Part shown: in pieces, positions 42,844-53,069 of the stretch
Numbering within the stretch: position 1 is the stretch's first letter
Layout: every line of letters begins with the position of its first letter
NCBI RefSeq assembly: GCF_001625195.1
Contig: NC_054391.1
Coordinates: 1,922,001 to 1,986,000, forward strand
From: Drechmeria coniospora
Lineage: Eukaryota; Ascomycota; Sordariomycetes; Hypocreales; Ophiocordycipitaceae
Length of the DNA: 64,000 nucleotides
Direction of reading: 5' to 3'
The notes under the pieces: generated by a model
Told to the model about the DNA's origin: nothing
What the model saw: the letters and a program-made list of their open reading frames with translations, nothing else
The model's database searches: none
Program-made: the position numbers and the translations under genes

Positions 42844-45030
42844 CTGGTCGTGTTCGATTGATGGCTGACCGACGATGGTTGAAGTTATGGACAGCGCGTC
42901 ACCGATGAATACAAGGAATTACAAGGTGCCGCAGGTGAATGTAGCGTCTGAACTGCCAGGAATTCCTTGTATCTGTAGATGACTCGATCTACACATACTT
43001 ATATACTCTAGTCTCGTCGTCGCCACTTCCACTCGTCGAGACATGCGGACGACTATGGGGCATGCGGCGATATACTCACTTACAAGCGGTGGTGAGGGAT
43101 CGCGATGAATAGAATCCTTTGGCTATGAGACAGGGGTACTGTGGACGGGGACCCGGGGGGACGGGACCTCAAACTGTACACTTGTGGACTTGTGGAGACC
43201 TTGGAGGGCGGCTGAGGCTCTCGATACTACAGTATGGATGCATTTGCATGTAAGGTGAGTTCCGGCAGGCAAGCTGGACGCGGAAAGGAGTAGTGAGTTG
43301 TAGTTGACCTCGTACTGTTCTCCGTACAACACATGTAAGTCGTATCTAGGCAGCCATGTTCGAGCTACCAAACCAAGGTAAAAAATTTCACCGGGCAAGG
43401 GGACTTTTGGTCATGCAGAACTCGGACCGTTCATGTAGGTGCACATGCAAACCCCGCTGAGCTGCCTGGCGCCTTCTCTTCCTCTTCCTCGCATCATCTC
43501 TGCTGGAAGCAGTGGCGGAGCGTAACCTTGCCATAGCCACCTTCGCCTTGGCTCTACCCACTGTGACTCTTCCCTTCCTTTATCCCTTGTCTCGACGTGG
43601 CAATTTGGAGACTATGACGTGTGCGTACTTGCTCACTCAGGGGGGGATACTAGAGCATGCAGACGTACACTTGCAGTACTTCCGCATCGGATCCATGAAC
43701 TGTACTCGCCCTGATATATGGCCAGGACGGTATGACAAAGGACTAAGGCGTAAACATCACATGTATTATATCAAGTAGGAGTACTTACCTGTAGGTAGAT
43801 GTACAAGTACCACGCTCAGTTGAATACTTTTACTTGGCGTACAGTACTCCGTGCTGATCTCCGGAGGGCGAGCCAACGTACTACCCGCCAAGTCTTTTTC
43901 CGGACGTAAAATTGCACCGGAAGCCTCGGTGACTAAGTCAAATGGGGATGTCTATATCAAAATCCTTGGGTAATAGCACAAATGCCTACCCAGCGGAGGA
44001 TGGAGAGCTCCCCCAGATTTGTGCGTTCCCTTTGAGCCGGCCGGCTTCTCAGAAAGCACCCTTTTGTCGGCCGACTGCCCACAATTAAGTCCGACCGGAG
44101 GTCTGCCAGCCAGTGAATCAACACGCAACAGCCGAGTGTGGGCGACGGCGCAGGATTCGTACCCACTTCCGAGAGGGCGGCTCTTGTTGTCACGTACAAC
44201 TAACTACATTTACATGTACTTGTAAGTACAGCAAAAGTGCTTAGAGATTTCCGCCAGCTAGGGAGAGACGAGTTTTTAGTGCTGTAAGTACAAGTAAGTA
44301 TAGTAGGTGTACAGTACGTTTTTGTTGGCCGCCCGTGCTATAACCCTCAGGCTGTTATCGCATGACTAGCTGGTAACCAAATGGCTCCCACTGTCACGTA
44401 TGATGGCCAAGCCATGTGTCCATCTCTCAATGACACGACCTATACACTTACAGCACGAAGGACAGAGTAGATACTACAGTCTACGCCTACATTACTGCTA
44501 CGATACACTCGAGTCAACATGAACCAAGGTGAAGCAACTTATGCACTTGTGCATGTTCCTGTAGGATGTAAATACACTTTCACTTGCATGTGCAACCATC
44601 AACGTGCCTGTGGACGTCGTATGCGCCGACTGTAAACATGCTCGTCCGATGTTACTTAAGCGTAAATGGATGATGATTATTATGGACCATGTTCAAATGT
44701 ATTATTTCATCCCTTTTACTTCTCTCAAATACTTTGGCCATCTGGCAAAAATGCTCCGTCCCAATCTGCGCATTTGTTCCTTGAGCTCCCCCCACTCCAC
44801 TGACCTCAGCGGCTTGTAATTATCGTCTACAACTTCTTCCACCGATCAATCGTATAGTTCTGCCCACCAGAATGAACCCCGAGTGCGTCAATGTTGGCGA
44901 GTTGGGGGGGAGGGTATATGGGAAACCAACTCTGCGCTGTCCCTGGTGGCCCCTGACCTCGATGATGCTACGGTAACGGACGTCTCCGGATCATCCCATT
45001 TCGTTGTTCCTTTCGCCAACCTCGCTCCGC
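42844..45030. other. Intergenic
   Basis: No gene supported over 2.2 kb. The left end is presumably the promoter of the basic-region protein. Scattered TACTCCGTAC-like motifs occur near 43,320 and 43,850. The frame at 43512-43778 is open but unrecognised. Confidence 0.6.
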
Positions 45031-46551
45031 TCAGCCTTCCTCCCTGTCCTGATCATCTCTCCGTCGCTTGTCACGACCCCGGCCCGGCCTGCCGGTCCTG
45101 CCGCGATTCTCACGGCTCTCCGTCAAGGCCTTCATCTCCGTCCTCACATGCCGCTGGGCCTCCTCTACTCTGCTCTGGAAGGTCATGACCTCTTCCTTTT
45201 CCGTCGGGAACGCGTCCAGCTTCTTGCCCATGGCCGCTTCGATGCGTTGGAAAATCTCGACGTCGTACTGGCTGACTAAGCTGAGGGCGATGCCCGACTT
45301 GCCGGCACGTGCCGTACGGCCAACACGGTGGATGTACGTCTTGGAGTCTTGCGGTAGGTCAAAGTTGAGGACGACGTCGACCTTGGGAATGTCGAGGCCG
45401 CGAGCGGCGACGTCGGTCGCCACGAGGATGTCGCGCGTGCCCGCTCGGAACTTGTTGAGAGCGCCCAGTCGCGAGGACTGGGAAAGCTGTCCATGCAGCG
45501 GGATGGCGCCGAAGCCTAGGGTGCGCAGCAGGATGGCTACCCGCTGGGTTTCGAAGACGGTGCGGGTAAAGATGATGGTCGACTTGCCGGCGAACTCGTT
45601 GACGAGATAGATGAGATAGGTGTCCTTCCGGACCTGGGGGATGAAGACGTAGTGCTGCAGGAGGGTCGAGACAGTCTGGTACTTGTTGGAGCTGATGCTG
45701 ACCTTGACCGGGTCCCTCAGGCTCGCCCGCTGCAGGCTCTCGATCCTCGAGCTCATGGTGGCGGAGAAGAGGTAGGTGCGACGCTCGCGCGGGATGAATT
45801 TGAGCAGCCGGTCGATGGCCGGTCCGAAGTCCATGTCGAGCAGCCGGTCGGCCTCGTCCATGACGAGGTACTTGAGCGTGCGGAGGGAGAAGCCCTTGGT
45901 CTTCTCGAGGTGGTCGACGAGGCGGCCGGGGGTGGCGACGATGACGTGCGGCTTCTTACCGAGCGCGATCGACTGAGGGACCATGTCCAAGCCACCGACG
46001 ATGACGGCGCAGCGGAGGGAGATGATCGAGCCCAGGGCTTCAAACTGCTGCCCGATCTGGGCGGCGAGCTCGCGCGTCGGTGCCAAGACGAGGCCGAAGA
46101 GCGGCTGCGGCTTGTCGAGAAGGGCCTGCAGCATGGGCAGGGCGAACGCCGCTGTCTTTCCGCTACCCGTCTCGGCAAGACCGATGATGTCGCGGTCCTG
46201 CAGCGCCACGGGGATCGACTTTTCCTGGATCGGCGTCGGGAACTTGTAGCCGAGCGCGGCGCAGGCCTCACAGAGCGAGTCGACGATTCCCTACCCATCG
46301 TTAGGCGGTGGCAGTGACGGTAGGCTCGGTCGGAGGGAACGTACCAGATCCTTGAACGTCTTGCGAGATCCCTCGGACGCGTCTTCGGAGGCCGAGTCTT
46401 CGGAGGGGGAGTTCGCTGGAGGAGGAGCATCCTCGGTGAGGCCATCAACCGTCGCCGATTCTTCCGTCGAGACCGGCGACGCCGCCGTCTCCGTCATGCG
46501 TTTCTTCCCGGCCCCATCATGCGTCGTCTTTCTCCTCTTGACGTTGCTCAT
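45031..46551 (-). CDS. RRP3: DEAD-box RNA helicase RRP3
   Basis: CDS complement(join(45031..46290,46345..46551)), 488 aa. Rrp3 acts in the nucleolus in early cleavage of pre-rRNA and 18S rRNA maturation. The Q-motif region ([27 protein letters not shown]) is restored across the intron. Then follow [44 protein letters not shown] and [10 protein letters not shown]. The N-terminal 65 residues are Ser/Glu-rich with [18 protein letters not shown] as a nuclear signal, and the tail is RGR/RDDQ-rich. Intron 54 nt: GTACGT, CTAAC, GGTAG. Start at 46551 (MSNVKRRK) is preferred to an ATG nine codons upstream. It is divergent from SSF1, another ribosome-assembly gene. Confidence 0.94.
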
Positions 46552-47229
46552 TTTGATGATGAATACAGATTCTGTCAATGCGAGGTTGACCGAAGCTGAC
46601 CGTCAAGAGAGGCAAATGCAGAATGGCGAGGATGGATTGAGCAGGTCACTTTGATATTAATTATTTCGGACCCCGGTTCAGTTGACTTTAAATAAATCAC
46701 TCTGCACGCTTTTAAGCTCAAGCTGATACCGCGCTAGCTAATATTTCCGAATTGGTTATTGGCTGCAGTATTTATTTTAACAGTAAAATAATATTCAACA
46801 TGATATTCGAAAGGCTAACTCGAAGCCCTAGCCATGACACCTAATCCTAACCAGTAGCTCAAACTCTAAACTATTTTGAATAAATACAAGCTGTATTCCA
46901 TAAGGCATGTTTATTAACTGCGAAGCTTGCCATCTGAGGAAAAAGGATGGACGAGACTTCCGTAGGCCTTGATTTTCAGCATGCAGGAGACTAGAAGGAA
47001 AATTGGAGCGGCATGATGGCTTATCGGCCGCCTCTTGTGCTTATCGCCCCACTCACCTTTTTTTTTCTCATCGGCCCCCGAAAAGAACCAATGGAGGCAA
47101 GCAGGACTTGCTAGAGGCGGCTACGATGTGATAGGTAGGTGTAGACTCCGTACGGTGAATAGACAGCAAAGGTCCTGCATCCCGCTACGCAGACACAGAC
47201 GCTGTCAAAAGACAGACAACGGGCCCCTC
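46552..47229. promoter_or_regulatory. Divergent promoter of RRP3 and SSF1
   Basis: 678 bases between two divergently transcribed ribosome-biogenesis genes. The left two thirds (about 46,650-46,930) are notably AT-rich. CTCATCG at 47067-47073, preceded by a T-run, is the reverse complement of CGATGAG, the core of the PAC element known from yeast ribosome-biogenesis promoters. Six- or seven-base matches are common by chance, so this is only suggestive. Confidence 0.45.
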
Positions 47230-48697
47230 ATGGCGCGCAGAAGAACGAAGAAGAGAACGCACGTCGGGGCCAATAACCCGCAGACGGACTCGGCCGGTCA
47301 TGCATCGGCGCGCGATCCCAAGAGCATGGTGATTCGCATCGGCGCCGGCGAGGTTGGAGCGAGCATCAGCCAGCTTGCAACCGACGTCCGAAGGGTGATG
47401 GAACCCGGCACGGCGAGCCGGTTGAAGGAGCGGAGGGCCAACCGGCTCAAGGACTACGTCGTCATGTGCGGCCCCCTCGGCGTCACCCACCTCATGCTCT
47501 TCTCCCGCTCCGAGGGTGGCAACACGAACCTCCGGATCGCCATGGCCCCTCGAGGCCCTACCTTGCATTTCCGGGTCGAAAAGTACTCCCTGTGCAAGGA
47601 CGTCCAGAAGGTTCAGCGGCACGCTCGCGGCGGCGGCAAGGAGTACCTCACCCCGCCTCTGGTAAGCCATCCGACGATCCGTCCAGCGAAGCAGGAACCT
47701 GATCGGACGCTGACAATCAACCTATCGGCAGCTCGTCATGAACAACTTCGCCACGCCCGGCGCCGATGCCAAATCGAAAGTGCCCAAGCACCTCGAATCC
47801 CTCACCACGACCACCTTCCGATCTCTCTTCCCCGCCGTCAATCCGCAAGCGACGCCGCTCAAGTCGATCCAGCGAGTCCTGCTGCTGAACCGGGAAAAGT
47901 CGGACGAGGATGATGGTACCTTCATCGTCAACTTTCGACACTACGCCATCACGACAAGATCGGCTGGCGTTTCCAAACCGCTGCGGCGCATCAAGGCTGC
48001 CGAGCAATTCCTCGCCACCAAGACGAGCCGCCACAGCAAGATGCCGAACCTCGGGAAGCTCGAGGACATCGCCGACTACATGATCGGAGGCGAAGAGGGC
48101 TCCGGATACGTCTCGGACGCCACCAGCGGCAGCGAGGCCGACACAGACGCCGAGGTTGAGGTCCTCGATACGGCTCCGAGGAAGGTCCTCTCCACCAAGG
48201 CGCGCCTCGCCGCCGAGGCAAAGGGCGAGGAGGGCGTCGAGGAGGAGGAGGAGGATGCGGTGGAGAGGCGAGCGGTCAAGCTGGTCGAGCTCGGCCCCCG
48301 CATGAGGCTGCGACTGACCAAGGTTGAGGAGGGCCTGTGCTCGGGCAAAATCATGTGGCACGAGTACGTTCACAAGAGCGCCGAAGAAGTCAAGGAGCTC
48401 GAGAAGCGATGGGAGAAGAGGAGGCAGGAAAAGGAAGCCCGCATCCGGGAGCAAAAGGCCAACGTCGAGCGGAAGAAGGCGACCAAGGCTTCGAACAAGA
48501 AGGCCGGCGAGGGTGACGGCGACGAGGAGGAGGAGGAGGAGGACGACGACGACGACGATGAGTACTACAGTGACATGGAGATGGACGAGCTTGACAGCGA
48601 GGGCCTAGCAGGCGATGCCGAGTACAAGGTGAACGAGAAGATGGAGGAGGACGGCGAGTGGGAGGAGGAAGAAAAGGAGATTGGGAGGGGCCGTTGA
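47230..48697 (+). CDS. SSF1: Ribosome biogenesis protein SSF1 (Brix domain, Peter Pan-like)
   Basis: CDS join(47230..47661,47732..48697), 465 aa. Ssf1/PPAN is a Brix-family factor that binds pre-60S particles and is needed for 27S pre-rRNA processing. Brix features: DPKSMVIRIG near residue 30, MEPGTASRLKERRANRLKDYV, GPLGVTHLMLFSRS, GPTLHFRVEKYSLCKD, LVMNNF, RRIKAAEQ and LVELGPRMRLRLTKVEEGLCSGK. The tail is a Lys/Glu coiled region then an Asp/Glu tract. The intron of 70 nt (GTAAGC...CGGCAG) joins TPPL to LVMNNF in phase 0. ATG 47230 gives MARRRTKKRTH, the expected basic start; the frame is open further upstream but without family similarity. Confidence 0.94.
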
Positions 48698-49322
48698 TGT
48701 CGATTTTTCACCACAGATCTGCAATTGCGCTGGGTCGGCGTTGATGGCGATTACCCTGCATAGTATGAAGGAGATGGATACGTTTCTTGAAGAAAGTTGA
48801 CGCCTCATTATTTTCACATCGGCTACGACAATGGGGCAACCGAATAACGATTCCTTCATTTCGTACGTTTGGCATATATGGGGGGCATGGAGTATTGCAA
48901 CCCAATTGGCAGTCAACTCTGGGAGAAATGCCCGCCGTACGTTGGCGATGCCGAGCACAGGTGCCGTTGGCTGTACTTGTACTGAGTACGGAGCATCGTA
49001 AGCTGAACCATCAGCTGGTTGTTGGCAGCGCATTCACCTTCACATGTCGCTGTACGGATTAATTTAGCTGTATCTTTACTGTATTCCCTCGTACGTATCG
49101 CTGTAATACTTACCAACATTTACCGGCATACCTACTAAGGTATTATGACCCATCACGCTGTTGGGTATTACAGCAATACCTGGCCACTCCACCATACAAA
49201 GTACTGACATACTATGTAAGTACTTTACAGTACTGTACTGTATATCTCGACATTGCTTTACGTACTCTATGATCGCTCTGCAAATAATACCAACTCTTGT
49301 TGCACCTCTATCTACCTCTATC

Positions 49323-49377
49323 TGCCTCAATCGCTGCCTCAATCACTGCCTCAATCGCTGCCTTAATCACTGCCTTG
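49323..49377. repeat. 12-bp tandem repeat
   Basis: About four and a half copies of TGCCTCAATCGC with C/A and C/T alternation, directly left of the 17-bp array. Confidence 0.85.
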
Positions 49378-49397
49378 AAGTATATTAAGCAATAATT

Positions 49398-49552
49398 TAT
49401 GTTAAGTAGCAATGTATGTTAAGTAGCAATGTATGTTAAGTAGCAATGTATGTTAAGTAGCAATGTATGTTAAGTAGCAATGTATGTTAAGTAGTAATGT
49501 ATGTTAAGCGACAATATATGTTGAGCGATAATATATGTTGAGCAACAATATA
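49398..49552. repeat. 17-bp minisatellite, nine copies
   Basis: The unit TATGTTAAGTAGCAATG recurs at an exact 17-base spacing (GTTAAG/GTTGAG at 49401 and every 17 to 49537). The first five or six copies are almost identical. The last three carry mostly transition changes (A to G, C to T) toward an AT-richer form. It is non-coding. Confidence 0.93.
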
Positions 49553-50049
49553 TACCAGCGTAATAGCATACTTACTGTCTAGTATGCCTTTTGGACATAC
49601 TGTTGTATGTACTAGCCTTTTGTACTTCTACAGGCTCTTATATTAAACACTACACAATGTCTTATGTTATGTTTGTATAGTTACTGTGTTTGCATTATAC
49701 ATTACTAACCAAAACGAAGGTGCTTCTCATGATCGCTACCCTAACAGTCTGTTGGAACCTTGACATCCGGTTACGAGGCTGTCAAGGACTAGGGTACACT
49801 CCCGTAGGTACCTAAGCACTAAGTTGTAGGTACTTGAGTATGTACTGTATACTACGGAGTACTTACGGAGTGGAGTATTGCTTGCATGGTGACATTCACC
49901 TAGTCATCGCTGGCCACTCCTCTTCCTGCGAAGCACCTCGCCAGCGTTGCCTCCCCAAGCCCTCCACCCTCTCTGTGTGGTAGAACGATTGAAAGCATTC
50001 ATGATGCCAAGAGTCCTTTGATACATCTCCTTCATTGCATCGCGCAATC

Positions 50050-51586
50050 ATGTTTCGAGTCGCTGCGCACTCGGTCCGTCTCGCCACCAAAGGGTGGCCG
50101 ACGACGAGGCGACGGCTCGCATCGACGACCTCGACGCAACTCCAACCCTCTAGAACGCCGGCATGGGCCGCCGGTGTTCTCTTTGCGGGGGTATCGGGCT
50201 ATTACTTTGGCAAGGGTGCCAAAAAGCATGACGGCGGCAGTATCGTCGGCCCCATCGCCGCAACAGGAACCGACGGTATGGTGCCTGGCATGCCTCCGAC
50301 CATGTCCGAGGACGATATCCCTGCCGAGTCGCCGGTCAAGGTCCTCGACCTCAAAGAGTCAAACGAGAAGATCAGACACCAATCGCACAGCTTTGTCTTT
50401 GACAGCCAGGATGGGAACACGGGGCGAGCGGACGTCGTCCGTGTATCGAGCAACCATCCGGTCGAGGATGAGTGGGCTTTGGCCGTCGCCGAGGGGCTTG
50501 GGGGCGGCAAGGCTCTGTACGCAGGCGTCTACGATGGCCATGCGTGAGTGAAACGTCGTGGAGAAACTTCCGGTGGCACACGGGCTAACATGGCTGATCA
50601 GCGGGTGGGCCACCTCGGCCATACTCAAGGAATCTCTTATCCCCTTCGTCTCTACCGCTCTCCGTAAGCTCTCCTCGGCCGACGGCGACAGCCTCGTCGA
50701 TGGGGCCATCAAGAAAGCTTTTGTTTCTCTTGACGACCGTATTATGCGCAGGGCCAGAAGCGCGTTGGACGGCAGCCAAGACGATGGCTCCGCAGAAGCT
50801 GTACGCGCACTCGCCCCTGCCATCGCTGGCTCTTGCGCCTTGTTGTCCATATACGATCCCATCTCTTCGACCCTTCGCACGGCGGTCACGGGAGATTCGC
50901 GCGCCGTCCTGGGCTCGTGGTCCTCCGAGTCCGCTCGCTTCTCCGCTCACGCCCTGAGCGAGGACCAGACGGGCTTCAACAAGGACGAGTGCGACAGGCT
51001 CGAGGCGGAGCACCCTGGCGAGACGGCTGACATGATCGACCCCAAAACGGGACGGCTCATGGGCATCGCCATCACGAGAGCGTTTGGAGACCACCGCTGG
51101 AAGTGGCCCAACGACGTCGTGTCCGCTGCCCAGCTGCGCTTCTTCGCCTACGGACCCCGAGCCAAATCCAAGTCACCGCCCTACATGACGGCCCGACCCG
51201 AGGTGACGACGCGCAAAGTGGCGGCCGACGACTTTGTCATCCTCGCCTCGGACGGGCTCTGGGACGTCATCTCCAACGACGACGCCGTCGCCTGCATCCA
51301 GCGCTGGCTCGCCGCCAAGAAAGCCGGCCGAGCCGAGACTGTCACTCCGGCACCCTCAAAGTTCGCCGTCGGCGAGGACGGCTACGCCAGCTGGAAGGCC
51401 ACGCCGGAAATGTTTGCTATCGAGGACCTCGACAGCGCCGCCGTCTGCCTGGTCAAGAATGCGCTCGGCGGTCGGAGGCGAGCCATGTTCTGCGGCGCCA
51501 TGACGGCCTACGCGCCCGTGAGCAGGTATGTGAGGGATGATATGACCGTTCAGGTTATCTTCTTCCGCGATCCGTACAAGTCGTGA
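50050..51586 (+). CDS. Mitochondrial PP2C phosphatase (pyruvate dehydrogenase phosphatase-like)
   Basis: CDS join(50050..50543,50602..51586), 492 aa. It is a PPM/PP2C Mg/Mn-dependent Ser/Thr phosphatase. The N-terminus MFRVAAHSVRLATKGWPTTRRRLAS is a clear mitochondrial presequence, and residues about 37-54 (AWAAGVLFAGVSGYYFG) form one membrane segment. PP2C motifs: YAGVYDGHAGW (split by the intron), GSCALLSIYD, TAVTGDSRAVLGSW, RLMGIAITRAFGDHRWKWP, ASDGLWDVISNDDAV and a final DDMTVQVIFF. Relatives are annotated as [pyruvate dehydrogenase]-phosphatase (Ptc5/Ptc6 group). Intron 58 nt: GTGAGT, CTGAT, CAG. The substrate is inferred from family only. Confidence 0.9.
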
Positions 51587-52473
51587 CCTCTAGCCTGAGG
51601 GCATTCTTTCCCGCTCTTGCCGACTGAAAAAAAAATCGTGTACTATAACCTGGACGAGGTTTCTTCATCCTGCACCGTCCCATCCTAACAACGCCGGTTC
51701 TTGGGGTGCTCAATCATCCGAACTGCCCAGAGGTGACAATGATGCAACTCGTGCGTACTTGCGGTCTTACCCCTCCTCTCGTTCCGTCCCACCGCCCCTC
51801 GGCTTGGTTTGATGGAGTTAAAGATGGAGTGGAGATGATCTTCTTTTGTCCAATCCAGGTAACTGATGGATTCCATCGGCATGTCGGTGGATGGATCGGT
51901 GGGGATGGTATTATGTCGAGAACCAGGGGTGTGAGCTGGAGAACGAGACGATGGAACCTACCACCGTCACACGACTCCTTGGACTTCAACATAATTACCC
52001 GGTGCAGCCTTGGAACCCAGGCGTTAATACCGCATTATTCCAACCTTGCTTACATGCGTAGCCTTATCTCAATTTAAATGGTGCTGTTTTATACTTCAAA
52101 TGCAGCCCCAGCCGGATGACGATGGGTTATCAGGCGAGTCACTGTCGACATGATCCCATTTCAGCCCATCGACGAAGACCAAATACGACTTGACATCAAC
52201 CATGCGACATCAATAACCCGCATTTTCTGGAAATGTAGGCACTTATTCGTTGAAAGAATCAGGAGACGCCTGCGCCAGTCTGATTTGCAAGCAGCGACGG
52301 CCCCGAAAATGGCGGGGAGACCTTGTAGTTGGCATTTGTCCTTTTGGCCATTCTGCAAAGGGTACTGGGTCGTATGCACCAACGATCGAGATGTATAAGT
52401 TCAGTCGCTTGGCCTCTGAACTTCGGGAGCAGGAATTTACTCTGTATCCATACAAAAACGAACATACATCACG
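51587..52473. other. Intergenic
   Basis: The 3' region of the phosphatase gene and promoter of the AA1-like gene. GC content falls from here rightward. No gene supported. Confidence 0.65.
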
Positions 52474-53010
52474 ATGCGCATCACCGCCGTCCTGCCGACC
52501 ATCACCTTGGCCTTCGCCTTTACCCGCGCAATTCCAACGGAGCCAAAGCCGTCGGAAAGCATTGAAATAAGCAAGCTCATCGTCCGCAAGTACGTGTCCG
52601 AGTCTGGCACCGCGATAAATGTCGTCGACTTCAAACTTGCGGGAAATGACGGAATCGGCATCGAATGTACGGCTCGAAACCCGGCCTTTCCAACGCCAAA
52701 TGAAGTGACTACTTGCGGCAACTCCAAGTATCGCTTCAGCCTACACTCTGGAAATGCCGGGTCGGAATTCAGCCTTCGAGTATACCATGAGCTGGGCACA
52801 GCGTAAGTCACCTCTTACTCATTAGTCCATGATTCCCCATGAGGTCAGTGAAAGTTAACGACGATTCCCATCAGAGTTGGATATTATGGTCAGGGCAATG
52901 TGCCTACATACTGTCATGCTGGCGGCGATGGACCTGGAGACTATGTCTGTTTTCAGATTGCCCCTGTGGTGATTGTTATTGATAGTACGTCTCCTCCTGT
53001 TCACCCATGA
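52474..53010 (+). CDS. Small secreted AA1-like protein
   Basis: CDS join(52474..52802,52875..53010), 154 aa. The first 19 residues (MRITAVLPTITLAFAFTRA) form a signal peptide. Four cysteines at 65, 81, 123 and 135 suit two disulphides, and the pattern (ECTARNP, TTCGNSKYRFSL, YCHAGG, YVCFQI) resembles the AA1-like (Alternaria Alt a 1-type) beta-barrel family of small secreted fungal proteins. Introns: first 72 nt (GTAAGT...ATCAG). A second possible intron (52985-53034, GTACGT...TTCAG) would replace the tail by IDKAMEHVITHEY and end at 53069, giving 157 aa. Role is unknown; members are candidate effectors or allergens. Confidence 0.75.
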
Positions 53011-53069
53011 ACGACTCATATTGTGGGGATTCAGAAGCAATGGAACATGTAATAACCCACGAGTACTGA

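Larger units (their letters stand above)
48698..50049. other. Intergenic with two minisatellites
   Basis: No gene supported. It contains a 12-bp repeat and a 17-bp repeat array (listed separately), AT-rich flanks to about 49,740 and TACGGAGTAC motifs near 48,985 and 49,855. The right end is the promoter of the phosphatase gene. Confidence 0.7.

Noticed and set aside
43512..43778. 88-codon plus-strand frame with a hydrophobic start
   Set aside because: The start is weakly signal-like, but there is no supporting splice structure, family or conserved motif.
46850..46870. CCTAATCCTAACC as a telomere-like tract
   Set aside because: Only two irregular units, not TTAGGG/CCCTAA repeats.
49300..49560. 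CRISPR-like array
   Set aside because: Repeats are contiguous 17-bp and 12-bp tandem copies with no unique spacers, and the genome is fungal; these are minisatellites.
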